NCBI GenBank assembly: GCA_900299065.1
Contig: OMIJ01000118.1
Location: forward strand, 1-9,464
Length of the DNA stretch: 9,464 nucleotides
Reading direction: 5' to 3'
DNA from: Hyphomicrobiales bacterium
Lineage (GTDB): Bacteria; Pseudomonadota; Alphaproteobacteria; Rhizobiales; Beijerinckiaceae
The first letter of the stretch is position 1. Each line of letters begins with the position of its first letter. The notes beneath the pieces are model-generated. The model was not told where the DNA came from. It searched no databases and saw nothing but the letters and a program-made list of their open reading frames with translations. Shown here piece by piece: positions 1 through 6,010 of this stretch. The position numbers and the translations under genes are program-made.

Positions 1-606
1 AACTGGCGGCTGTGCTTGGGGCTGTGCTTGGGGCTGGACTGGTATATTGGCTGCAGCTGTTGGCGGCCTGGGCTGAGCATTGGCTGGAGCAGCTGACTGA
101 TCTTTTTTCACTTCGACCTCAGTCGGCACGCGCGCAGTTTTTTGCTGGCCTGCGGCGGGCTCATCAAGATCAAGCACTATTGAACAATCACGTAATTTCT
201 TGTTGTTCTGATCCGTCAATTGACCAGGCAGAGAGGCTGTTTCGCGATCGAGCATTTTGCCATTGAAACTATAATTCCAATGCGCTTTACCGCGTGTAGC
301 AGCTGCCGAAATACGGACTGAGTCAGATGTCAAAGTGCCGGACCATGTCTCGTTCGTCACCTCGTTTTGATCCTTGACGCTGCGCTTGGCATCCACACTG
401 CCATTTTTAACATTCAAGCGAATTTTAAAGGAGAATTTTTCAGCATCATTTACAACATTTCTGGCGCAATTAATCTCAGCGATCCATTTGCCATCATAAT
501 CGGTCTTGTTGGCGGCAAGCGCCTCGAGGCTCCAGCCGGAATGGGCGACCAAGGCAAAAGCAAAAAGGGTTGGGAGAGAGGCTTTTCTGGTTGCAAGCAA
601 TTTCAT
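1..606 (-). CDS. Secreted protein of unknown function (C-terminus cut by window edge)
   Basis: An open frame runs from an ATG at 604-606 to the window edge with no stop, at least 202 residues. A Shine-Dalgarno AGGGGA (612-617) lies five bases upstream. The N-terminus MKLLATRKA followed by a hydrophobic stretch (LPTLFAFALVA) is a signal peptide, so export is expected. The mature part starts near NKTDYDGKW and forms a compact domain of about 120 residues rich in beta-type sequence. It has two cysteines, in EINCARN and LRDCSIV, that could form a disulfide. After about residue 140 it turns into a low-complexity Pro/Gln/Ala tail with QPQA repeats. The DGKW...C...RDC pattern resembles small beta domains in other alphaproteobacterial exported proteins, but I cannot name a family or function. 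Plus-strand frames in this stretch lack such features and are shadows. Confidence 0.72.
   Translation of the reverse strand, partial: MKLLATRKASLPTLFAFALVAHSGWSLEALAANKTDYDGKWIAEINCARNVVNDAEKFSFKIRLNVKNGSVDAKRSVKDQNEVTNETWSGTLTSDSVRISAAATRGKAHWNYSFNGKMLDRETASLPGQLTDQNNKKLRDCSIVLDLDEPAAGQQKTARVPTEVEVKKDQSAAPANAQPRPPTAAANIPVQPQAQPQAQPPV
9..32. repeat. Tandem 12-bp repeat encoding QPQA
   Basis: Two perfect head-to-tail copies of GCTGTGCTTGGG (9-20 and 21-32) are followed by the first bases of a third copy. On the minus strand they encode Gln-Pro-Gln-Ala repeats in the tail of the secreted protein. The unit is a multiple of three, so changes in copy number would stay in frame. Confidence 0.8.
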
Positions 607-656
607 TTTGATCCCCTAACCCCAATCCTCATTTAGCCATGACAAGTTGTAACAAT

Positions 657-702
657 GTATATGCGTCTGAACGGAGGATAAAGCACCTCCAAGCGCATAT
701 GT
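657..702 (-). other. Hairpin in the leader of the secreted-protein gene
   Basis: ATATGCG (659-665) pairs with CGCATAT (694-700), extendable by two wobble pairs. Inside it, GGAGG (673-677) pairs with CCTCC (686-690) around an 8-base loop. The two stems are separated by an asymmetric internal loop of 7 and 3 bases. It would lie in the roughly 117-base 5' leader of the minus-strand gene starting at 606 if the promoter at 730-759 is used. It has no adjacent T-run, so it is not a typical terminator. It could be a leader regulatory structure or an operator. Confidence 0.4.
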
Positions 703-729
703 CTGCAAGCACGCCGTGATTTTTACATA

Positions 730-759
730 ATCATAGATGAACTGCTAAGCCTCTGTCTA
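730..759 (-). promoter_or_regulatory. Predicted sigma-70-type promoter of the secreted-protein gene
   Basis: On the minus strand TAGACA (754-759) and TATGAT (730-735) each match five of six consensus bases, with an 18-base spacer. Transcription would start near 723 and give a structured leader of about 117 bases before the ATG at 606. Confidence 0.45.
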
Positions 760-796
760 GCTTGACTTTAAGGCGCAAATACAGATGCGAGATCCC

Positions 797-825
797 TTGC
801 GGCCCCTCTTCTTCTGGGTTAAGCT
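797..825 (+). promoter_or_regulatory. Weak promoter-like motif ahead of the small peptide gene
   Basis: TTGCGG (797-802) and TAAGCT (820-825) are spaced by 17 bases. The start point would be near 832, about 40 bases upstream of the ATG at 872. The match to consensus is partial, and the call leans on position and on similar motifs ahead of nadC and the dehydrogenase. Confidence 0.25.
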
Positions 826-871
826 TTTGATACTGAATGGGCCATAGAGCCTGAAAGAGGAGGATCCCATA

Positions 872-943
872 ATGACAGCAATTAAACTTGTGCTGGCCTC
901 TATGGCACTGCTGGTTCTGGCAATTGCCGGAGCCCGTGCCTGA
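872..943 (+). CDS. Small hydrophobic peptide, 23 residues
   Basis: ATG at 872 follows a near-ideal Shine-Dalgarno, AGAGGAGGA (856-864), with GGAGG ending eight bases before the start. The peptide begins MTAIKLV, continues with a Leu/Ala/Val-rich core and ends in AIAGARA before TGA (941-943). One Lys near the N-terminus, about 15 hydrophobic residues and a final Ala-Arg-Ala make it look like a signal peptide with no mature protein, or a one-segment membrane microprotein. In-frame reading beyond the TGA gives only about 20 codons without recognisable features, so it does not look like the remnant of a longer exported protein. It lies 194 bases upstream of nadC in the same direction, but a separate nadC promoter is plausible. 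Function is unknown. The strength of the ribosome binding site is the main argument that it is translated. Confidence 0.5.
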   Translation: MTAIKLVLASMALLVLAIAGARA

Positions 944-1005
944 ATAAGAACGCCGCTTTTTCTGACCCTCCCCACCTTCTTTGATTGGTTTGCTTTCGCG
1001 TAGAC

Positions 1006-1065
1006 TTGCACAAATGCCTTGTCTTGCCTAAACCCTCAAGCTCAGCCTTGGTTGCAGGTTGAGGG
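1006..1065 (+). promoter_or_regulatory. Predicted nadC promoter with overlapping hairpin
   Basis: TTGCAC (1006-1011), a 17-base spacer and TAAACC (1029-1034) form a plausible promoter with a start near 1041. CCCTCAA (1033-1039) pairs with TTGAGGG (1059-1065), and inside it CCT (1046-1048) pairs with AGG (1056-1058). The inverted repeat covers the start region, where an operator would sit. No known NAD repressor site was recognised. Confidence 0.3.
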
Positions 1066-1136
1066 ATGCGGCCTGTTCCTATTTCCCCCTTCCGACAATC
1101 TCTGCTTTTGCTATTCTCTTGCTTGCAGGATTGATC

Positions 1137-1991
1137 ATGTCCATTCCCAGCCTGACGCCTCTGATCTTTGACAAATTGGTCCGCGCGGCCCTTGAGGAAG
1201 ATTTGGGACGTGCGGGTGATATCACAACCCTGTCGACCATTCCTGCAGGCACACGTGCTTTAGCTGTGTTAGCGACGCGCAAAGATGGCACGATTGCCGG
1301 CCTGCCGGTTGCACAAGAAACATTCCGCCAGATTGATCCGCATGTGACCTTCGAAACTTTGCACGCCGACGGCAGCAAGGTGGCCGCGGGCACAGCCGTG
1401 GCGCGCATCTCGGGAGAGGCGCGATCCATTCTCACAGCCGAGCGTGTGGCGCTGAATTTTGTCACCCATTTATCGGGTATTGCGACTTTAACGGCGCGAC
1501 ATGTCGAATTAATCGCCCATACCAAGGCTAAGGTCTGCTGCACCCGCAAGACAATTCCTGGCCTGCGCGCTTTAGAGAAATATGCTGTGCGATGTGGTGG
1601 CGGCATGAATCATCGCTTTGGCCTTGATGATGCGGTGCTGATCAAGGACAATCATATTGCCGTCTGCGGCAGTATTACCGCCGCTTTGCGCGCCGCCAAA
1701 GCTGCCGTTGGCCATTTGGTGAAGATTGAAATCGAAATTGATCATATTGATCAGCTCGATGAAGTTCTGGCTGAAGGTGCTGATGTGGTCTTGCTCGATA
1801 ATATGACGCCCGATCAAATGAGCGCATGCGTGAAGCGCATTGCCGGACGCATGAAGACAGAGGCCTCTGGCGGCATACGTCTTGATAATATCAAAGCCTA
1901 TGCAGAAGCAGGTGTAGATCTGCTGTCATCAGGATCGATCACACATTCAGCGCCCGTGCTCGATCTGGGTCTTGATATTGAGATTGGCTGA
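1137..1991 (+). CDS. nadC: Nicotinate-nucleotide pyrophosphorylase (quinolinate phosphoribosyltransferase)
   Basis: NadC converts quinolinate and PRPP to nicotinate mononucleotide, CO2 and pyrophosphate in cytoplasmic de novo NAD synthesis. The 284-residue length is normal. Family marks are the N-terminal EEDLGRAGDITT (20-31), the PRPP/quinolinate-binding stretch CTRKTIPGLR (135-144), GGGMNHRFGLDD (154-165), LIKDNH (168-173), KIEIEID (196-202), LLDNM (219-223), EASGGI (242-247) and the C-terminal SSGSITHSAP (264-273). The Cys before TRKT replaces the Asp common elsewhere, which I believe is usual in alphaproteobacteria. The ATG at 1137 is chosen because AGGA (1127-1130) precedes it by six bases and the protein then begins like other NadC. 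A longer frame from 1059 would add 26 unrelated residues and start inside the leader hairpin. nadA and nadB are not adjacent, although many relatives keep all three together. The stop is 14 bases from the convergent eutA stop. Confidence 0.95.
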   Translation: MSIPSLTPLIFDKLVRAALEEDLGRAGDITTLSTIPAGTRALAVLATRKDGTIAGLPVAQETFRQIDPHVTFETLHADGSKVAAGTAVARISGEARSILTAERVALNFVTHLSGIATLTARHVELIAHTKAKVCCTRKTIPGLRALEKYAVRCGGGMNHRFGLDDAVLIKDNHIAVCGSITAALRAAKAAVGHLVKIEIEIDHIDQLDEVLAEGADVVLLDNMTPDQMSACVKRIAGRMKTEASGGIRLDNIKAYAEAGVDLLSSGSITHSAPVLDLGLDIEIG

Positions 1992-2005
1992 ATTGCTAAT
2001 CCTGC

Positions 2006-3511
2006 TTATGAGAACAACAGCGATTTGATCACCACCGGCACCACGCCGGGGGGATCAATATATTCGCCGATATCGACATAATCGAGCTCTTGCAATTGCA
2101 TGCCATCAATCGAGACGAGTTTAGCCTGCAAATGCAATTCAAGATCGAGAATGCGGCCTAATGTGCGACCCACATCGCCATCAATCATCAGTACCAGCAT
2201 TTCATCGCGTGTGCCTTGCGGCGCAAAGGCTTTCATAATGGCTTTGGCCATTATGAGCAGGCGTGAATATTCCGGATCGCCGGCCCAAGTGAAGGCCACA
2301 GCTAGGCGGGCTTGCGGATCCAAATCCATCAGGCTGGCAGCTTTTAAAAAGCCGTTCGCCAAACCATCAATTGCCAGATCCTGAGCCAGATCCATGCCTA
2401 AATGCACAACGGGAATATTGTGAACTGGCAGCACGCTCTTGTCTTGCAGATAAATGGTCTTGCCGCTGACCTGAACTGTGAATTGCGACGCTCCGATCAC
2501 AGTGGCGCGAATGCGCTGGCCCGGATCAATCAAGGGCACGCCGCCGCGCTTGCCCAATTGCTGAGTTAATTCACGCGCCAGAGGTTTAGCAATATCACCA
2601 AATTCATGCTCTTCATAAGTGAAGATATATTCAGCCACGCCGCCCGAGAAGGTGAAGGCGGTCGGGATATGATCGCGGGGCAGGCTTTCGGTTAATTGCA
2701 AAGCGCGGCCTAGATCATCAAGCGGAGCGCCCAATACATAATCGGCAGCAACTTGTGCCAGTCTTTGCGCAATTCTGACGCGCTGGGCCTCGTCACTCAT
2801 CGCAACAGGATCCGTAGAGAGGCCCAATTCTTTTGCAACTAAAATGGCTGAATCATCCACTCTGGTCCATTGGCCATTGGCATCTTGCGCCACAAGACGC
2901 CCGCCAACAGCAAAGGCCATGACGCCAAGGATCACGCCCTGATCAATCAATGCGAGTTTGGTTGTGCCACCGCCAATATCGATGTGTAGAATTGTGCTGG
3001 CGCGCTCACGCGACAAGGCAACAGCGCCAGAGCCATGAGCGGCTAGAATACATTCCAGCTTATGGCCAGCCGTAGCGCAGACAAATTTGCCCGCCTCGCT
3101 GGCAAAGATTTCATCAATGGCCCGTGCATTTTTGCGCTTGATCGCTTCACCAGTGAGGATCACTGCGCCGCTGTCAATATCCTGCGGCTGATAGCCCGCA
3201 CTTTGATAGGCTGAAGTGATGAACACGCGCAGCGCTTCGGCATCAATCGTGCCATCACGTAAAAAGGGCGTGAGCATGATCGGGGAGCGCCAGACAATAT
3301 GACGCTCAATCACCACAAAACGGCTGGACAGGCCTTGCGTCTGTCGTTGCAGAATGACGCGGGCAAACAGCAGATGCGAGGTCGATGATCCAATATCAAT
3401 GCCAACGGTGGTGAGCTCGACCGTCTCCTGCTCCCAAATGGCTCTGGCAAGTGCGGCCCGATCTTCATCCGACATTTGCGCATGTTCGTGATCAAAATCC
3501 ATGTCATGCAT
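2006..3511 (-). CDS. eutA: Ethanolamine ammonia-lyase reactivating factor EutA
   Basis: EutA-type proteins use ATP to exchange damaged cobalamin in adenosylcobalamin-dependent ethanolamine ammonia-lyase, restoring activity. The 501-residue product shows the sugar-kinase/Hsp70/actin ATPase motifs in order: phosphate 1 VGIDIGSSTSHLLF (36-49), TGEAIKRKNA (120-129), phosphate 2 HIDIGGGTTKLALID (176-190), adenosine motif TFSGGVAEYIF (287-297), and a C-terminus DYVDIGEYIDPPG (477-489) ending VIKSLLF. It is somewhat longer than the E. coli protein (about 467). The N-terminus is rich in His, Asp and Met. The ATG at 3509-3511 is preferred because GAGG lies ten bases upstream and a promoter-like pair sits at 3583-3610, which a start at 3610 would overlap. 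No eutB, eutC or other ethanolamine gene is in view. It is convergent with nadC and divergent from the pentapeptide gene. The family call is firm. The partner enzyme is not visible. Confidence 0.87.
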   Translation of the reverse strand: MHDMDFDHEHAQMSDEDRAALARAIWEQETVELTTVGIDIGSSTSHLLFARVILQRQTQGLSSRFVVIERHIVWRSPIMLTPFLRDGTIDAEALRVFITSAYQSAGYQPQDIDSGAVILTGEAIKRKNARAIDEIFASEAGKFVCATAGHKLECILAAHGSGAVALSRERASTILHIDIGGGTTKLALIDQGVILGVMAFAVGGRLVAQDANGQWTRVDDSAILVAKELGLSTDPVAMSDEAQRVRIAQRLAQVAADYVLGAPLDDLGRALQLTESLPRDHIPTAFTFSGGVAEYIFTYEEHEFGDIAKPLARELTQQLGKRGGVPLIDPGQRIRATVIGASQFTVQVSGKTIYLQDKSVLPVHNIPVVHLGMDLAQDLAIDGLANGFLKAASLMDLDPQARLAVAFTWAGDPEYSRLLIMAKAIMKAFAPQGTRDEMLVLMIDGDVGRTLGRILDLELHLQAKLVSIDGMQLQELDYVDIGEYIDPPGVVPVVIKSLLFS

Positions 3512-3582
3512 CTTTCGATTTCCTCGCCGGGTCCCGATACATCCCGCACCAAGGGCCCTGCCCGCAAAGGATGATTGAGGCT

Positions 3583-3610
3583 TGTTTAGACAGACGGGAG
3601 GAAGCGTCAA
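3583..3610 (-). promoter_or_regulatory. Predicted eutA promoter
   Basis: On the minus strand TTGACG (3605-3610), a 16-base spacer and TAAACA (3583-3588) form a promoter-like pair. The start would be near 3576, giving a leader of about 65 bases before the chosen ATG at 3511. This argues against translation from an upstream start at 3610. Confidence 0.4.
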
Positions 3611-3656
3611 GTTGAGATTTCAGATCTTTTGCGCTGCAAAATGTCGATAGGATCAG

Positions 3657-3685
3657 TTGGCCTTCTGATCAGAACTCGGCATAAT
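3657..3685 (+). promoter_or_regulatory. Predicted promoter of the pentapeptide gene with palindrome in its spacer
   Basis: TTGGCC (3657-3662), a 17-base spacer and CATAAT (3680-3685, five of six matches) give a start near 3692, about 33 bases before the ATG at 3725. The spacer contains the perfect 12-bp palindrome TTCTGATCAGAA (3663-3674). This is a classic operator position, where a bound protein would block RNA polymerase. A palindrome with the same CTGATCAG core lies at 7802-7813 ahead of the PQQ dehydrogenase. Confidence 0.45.
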
Positions 3686-3724
3686 GATGCGCCTCATTAT
3701 AAGATCCATAAATTGAGATGTGTC

Positions 3725-4525
3725 ATGCGCTTTCAAAATCTGCCGCTTAATGCCCCCCGGCCCGCGCGCTGGCTGAGAGGAGCCATTGTCCTCATTTTCT
3801 CGTGCCTTGCCTCACATGGGACTCATGCGGGTGAGCGGGAAGATTTTATCGCGGGTAAAAGCAAGAGCTGCCAGAAATGCGATTTGGTTGAAGTGAATTT
3901 CAAGCGCCGCGATCTTTCAGGGGTTGATCTGACAGGTGCCAATCTGAAGAATGCCAATTTTCATGATGCACGCCTGATCGGCGCCAAGCTCGATGGCGCG
4001 CAATTAGACGGCGCTAATCTGAACAAATCTGACCTCTCGCGCGCCAGCCTGCGCAAGGCCAATCTCTCCGAAGCCATGCTCTATGGCGCCAAGCTCGATG
4101 GCGCCTCACTCGAGGCTGCGGATCTGTCAAAAGCGATGATGGGCGCATTGCGCGCAACGCGTGTTGATTTTAGAGCCGCCAATCTCACACAGGCTGATAT
4201 GCGCAAAGCGCGCATTGCGGACTCGCAATTTGATCAGGCCAAGCTCGATGGGGCAGCGCTTGATTTTGCTTTTGCACGCGGCGCGCAATTCACCAATGCA
4301 AGTTTGCTTGGGGCACGTTTGATCAATGCTGAATTGATGGAGAGCAAATTCACCTCTGCCAATCTCTCAGGCGCGGATCTCTATGGCGCGAAATTGCGTG
4401 ATGCGAGCCTCAATCAGGCAAAGCTCACCGCCTCAAGCCTGCGCAAGGCCGATCTCACTGGCGTGAATATAGACGCTGCAATGCTTGATCAAACCATCAT
4501 GCCAGATGGCAGCCGTGTGCCTTAA
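3725..4525 (+). CDS. Exported pentapeptide-repeat protein
   Basis: The 266-residue product begins with a signal peptide: Arg-rich start, hydrophobic GAIVLIFSCLAS (19-30), cleavage probably after THA (35). From about residue 53 to 257 it is a nearly uninterrupted series of pentapeptide repeats of the A(D/N)LXX type, such as GANLK, GAKLD and KADLT. Such repeats fold into a right-handed four-sided beta-helix. A CxxC pair (SCQKC, 49-52) sits just before the helix and may form a disulfide or bind a metal. Some pentapeptide proteins mimic DNA and protect gyrase, but an exported one is unlikely to do so, and the function is unknown. The ATG at 3725 is chosen because a longer frame from 3629 would start before the predicted promoter and hide the signal peptide. 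Its ribosome binding site is weak. The stop is three bases from that of the convergent downstream gene. Confidence 0.85.
   Translation: MRFQNLPLNAPRPARWLRGAIVLIFSCLASHGTHAGEREDFIAGKSKSCQKCDLVEVNFKRRDLSGVDLTGANLKNANFHDARLIGAKLDGAQLDGANLNKSDLSRASLRKANLSEAMLYGAKLDGASLEAADLSKAMMGALRATRVDFRAANLTQADMRKARIADSQFDQAKLDGAALDFAFARGAQFTNASLLGARLINAELMESKFTSANLSGADLYGAKLRDASLNQAKLTASSLRKADLTGVNIDAAMLDQTIMPDGSRVP
3980..4104 (+). repeat. Exact DNA repeats inside the pentapeptide gene
   Basis: The same 20 bases occur at 3980-3999 and 4085-4104 (GGCGCCAAGCTC followed by GATGGCGC), offset by 105 bases or seven pentapeptides. A near copy occurs around 4240. A second pair with one mismatch lies near 4045-4065 and 4436-4456 (AGCCTGCGCAAGGCC core). 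Identity at the DNA level suggests fairly recent internal duplication. Confidence 0.75.
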
Positions 4526-4528
4526 GAT

Positions 4529-5284
4529 TTAGCGCTGCTGATCAACGCGTAATTCAAAGCGGGCGGAACTTTCAAACTCGCCTTGTGTGGCTTTGCCTGG
4601 CACGCGCGGATCATAGGCATTCTGGCCAGATTTTCGATAATAATTCCATTTAATTGTATAAATGAGATTGCGCTCTTTATCGCGCATTTCACACAATTGT
4701 TTGAAATAGACGCCGGCAATTTTGCCCTCGCCTTCGGCCAATGGCTCGGATTTGCAGTGCTCGCCGGGATTAAGATTATATCTGGCGGCCATGACGCCAC
4801 CAAATTGATAAGCGACTTCGCGCTTGCGTAACTCTGCCTCAAACACATCATTGCGAAAAGCCAAGCGCGGATCGGTGACCATGCGCAAGCCCTGCACATT
4901 GCTGCGATCATCGATCAGTGCGGAGATGATGACGGGAAAGCCTGTCTCCGTCGTCCCTGTCCAGCGGGTGATTTCGCGCTCCATATCATGTGCACGAGCA
5001 ATGTATTCATTCTCATCGTCATATTCGAAATAGACTTCATGGAGACCTGAAGGCTCGGCCGGGCATTTAGTAAATTCAGACCAATCATTGAGCTTTTGCC
5101 GCGGGGCATTGCCATTCGAACCGCAAGCAAGGGCCTGAAAGGCATGAGCAGCAGGCTGGGCAGACAGAGGCTGACCCAATTTCAAATCCCACACGCTGGC
5201 GCGTTTGAGAACCTGCCCCATAGCAGGGGCATGGATTAGCACCAGGAACAGGCCGGCTAATAAATGACCCCTTTTCAAGTCCAA
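4529..5284 (-). CDS. Secreted four-cysteine protein of unknown function
   Basis: Read from a TTG start at 5282-5284 the product has 251 residues. It begins with a clean signal peptide, MDLKRGHLLAGLFLVLIHAP, with probable cleavage after AMG or nearby. GGGGAG (5289-5294) lies four bases upstream. A longer frame from GTG at 5336-5338 is possible but has no ribosome binding site and blurs the signal peptide. The mature part has blocks VWDLKLGQPL, ACGSNGNAP, FTKCPAE, GLHEVYFEYDDENEYIARA, RMVTDPR and a charged C-terminal half. It has four cysteines, in ACGS, TKCP, EHCK and QLCE, enough for two disulfides in the periplasm. The acidic YDDENEY block is notable. I believe similar proteins occur in other Hyphomicrobiales but know of no assigned function. 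It is divergent from the cytochrome c gene and convergent with the pentapeptide gene. Confidence 0.7.
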   Translation of the reverse strand: MDLKRGHLLAGLFLVLIHAPAMGQVLKRASVWDLKLGQPLSAQPAAHAFQALACGSNGNAPRQKLNDWSEFTKCPAEPSGLHEVYFEYDDENEYIARAHDMEREITRWTGTTETGFPVIISALIDDRSNVQGLRMVTDPRLAFRNDVFEAELRKREVAYQFGGVMAARYNLNPGEHCKSEPLAEGEGKIAGVYFKQLCEMRDKERNLIYTIKWNYYRKSGQNAYDPRVPGKATQGEFESSARFELRVDQQR

Positions 5285-5338
5285 TATGCTCCCCAAGATT
5301 AGCCCTGCCGCCCGGTTAAGCTCAGCTGGCAAGATCAC

Positions 5339-5373
5339 TGGAAATTATCCTAGCAGACAGGTTATATAGAACC
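5339..5373 (+). promoter_or_regulatory. Possible promoter and operator upstream of the cytochrome c gene
   Basis: TGGAAA (5339-5344) and TTATAT (5362-5367), spaced by 17 bases, are weak promoter-like elements ending about 30 bases before the GTG start. The imperfect palindrome GGTTATATAGAACC (5360-5373, one mismatched pair) covers the -10 position and could be a regulator site. Confidence 0.3.
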
Positions 5374-5398
5374 AAACCTATTACATCGGGAGAAGAGA

Positions 5399-5923
5399 GT
5401 GTCGAAACGTTTCCTGCCCAGCCGCTCTATTGTCGCTAGCCTGACCTTTGCTGGCTCTATTTTGGTGAGCTCACTGGCCCTGGCTCAAGCGCCCAGCGCG
5501 GATGATATTAACGCCGGGGCCCGCATCTTCCGCCAGAAAGGCAATTGCCAGACCTGTCATGGCTGGGCAGGCGATGGACGCAAAATGGATACGCAAATGC
5601 CGGATGGAGCGAATTTGCGGGAAACCACTCTCGAGCGTGATGATCTGATCATGACGATCAAATGCGGGAGGCCCGACAATAGCATGCCGGCCTTCGACAA
5701 ACTCGCTTATAGCGATGGGCGTTGCTATGGCATGAAAATGGCTGACATTCAGAAAGCCGGCATGACCTTGACGGAGCCACCTGCGACTTTATCAGTCAGA
5801 GAAATGGAACTCGTCGCTGATTTTCTCTATGCGAAGATTATCGGGAAAGGCCCGATGGATCATGCCAAATGCATCGAATTGTTCGGTTCTGATGTAGCGG
5901 CCTGCAAAGAATTTCCAAATTAA
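5399..5923 (+). CDS. Periplasmic c-type cytochrome, likely electron acceptor of the PQQ dehydrogenase
   Basis: The 174-residue product starts with GTG at 5399, five bases after GGGAGA (5388-5393). It has a signal peptide ending ALA (27-29), so heme attachment occurs in the periplasm. The single heme motif is CQTCH (50-54), with His54 as proximal ligand. The likely sixth ligand is Met97 in NSMPAFD. Size and layout fit class I cytochromes such as XoxG and related electron acceptors of PQQ alcohol dehydrogenases, which pass electrons towards the terminal oxidase. Four further cysteines (89, 109, 158 and 169) lie outside the heme motif and could form two disulfides. The PQQ dehydrogenase gene faces it across a shared terminator, so the two are transcribed separately. 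The pairing is inferred from proximity and family habit. The heme-protein call itself is secure. Confidence 0.9.
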   Translation: MSKRFLPSRSIVASLTFAGSILVSSLALAQAPSADDINAGARIFRQKGNCQTCHGWAGDGRKMDTQMPDGANLRETTLERDDLIMTIKCGRPDNSMPAFDKLAYSDGRCYGMKMADIQKAGMTLTEPPATLSVREMELVADFLYAKIIGKGPMDHAKCIELFGSDVAACKEFPN

Positions 5924-5961
5924 GAGACGCTTTTAAGCCTCTTCAAAACAAATAGAGACAT

Positions 5962-5995
5962 AAAAACCCCGCATCCAGGATGCGGGGTTCTTTTT
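5962..5995. terminator. Bidirectional rho-independent terminator
   Basis: A perfect 10-bp stem, AACCCCGCAT (5965-5974) with ATGCGGGGTT (5980-5989), closes the loop CCAGG. It is followed by TTTTT (5991-5995) on the plus strand and preceded by AAAAA (5962-5966), which serves the minus strand. It lies between the convergent cytochrome and dehydrogenase genes and can end both transcripts. Confidence 0.93.
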
Positions 5996-6010
5996 GCACT
6001 TTGTCAGCTC

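Larger units (their letters stand above)
607..1136. other. Gene-poor stretch between the secreted-protein gene and nadC
   Basis: These 530 bases hold no long convincing gene. They contain the leader and promoter of the minus-strand secreted protein (about 607-759), a small plus-strand peptide gene (872-943) with its own promoter-like motif, and a promoter-like motif plus hairpin upstream of nadC (1006-1065). Around 642-655 there is a short symmetric run, ACAA-G-TTGT-A-ACAA, of unknown meaning. A minus-strand frame across 757-1011 starts with GTG, has no ribosome binding site and overlaps the small peptide gene, so it is not called. Confidence 0.6.

Noticed and set aside
12..636. Two plus-strand open frames at 12-266 and 367-636
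   Set aside because: They are antisense to a minus-strand frame open to the window edge that has a signal peptide, a ribosome binding site and a paired-cysteine domain.
699..719. Six-codon frame after GGAGG at 673-677 on the plus strand
   Set aside because: The spacing of over 20 bases is too long for initiation, and the GGAGG is better explained as part of the hairpin.
757..1011. Minus-strand frame of 84 codons
   Set aside because: It has a GTG start without a ribosome binding site and basic low-information sequence, and it overlaps the small peptide gene antisense.
1059..1136. N-terminal extension of nadC from an upstream ATG-like start
   Set aside because: The extra 26 residues are hydrophobic and unlike any NadC. 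The ATG at 1137 has a well-placed ribosome binding site.
3785..3820. Lipoprotein signal (IFSC) in the pentapeptide protein
   Set aside because: Phe at -2 fits a lipobox poorly, and a normal signal-peptidase site (THA) follows eight residues later.
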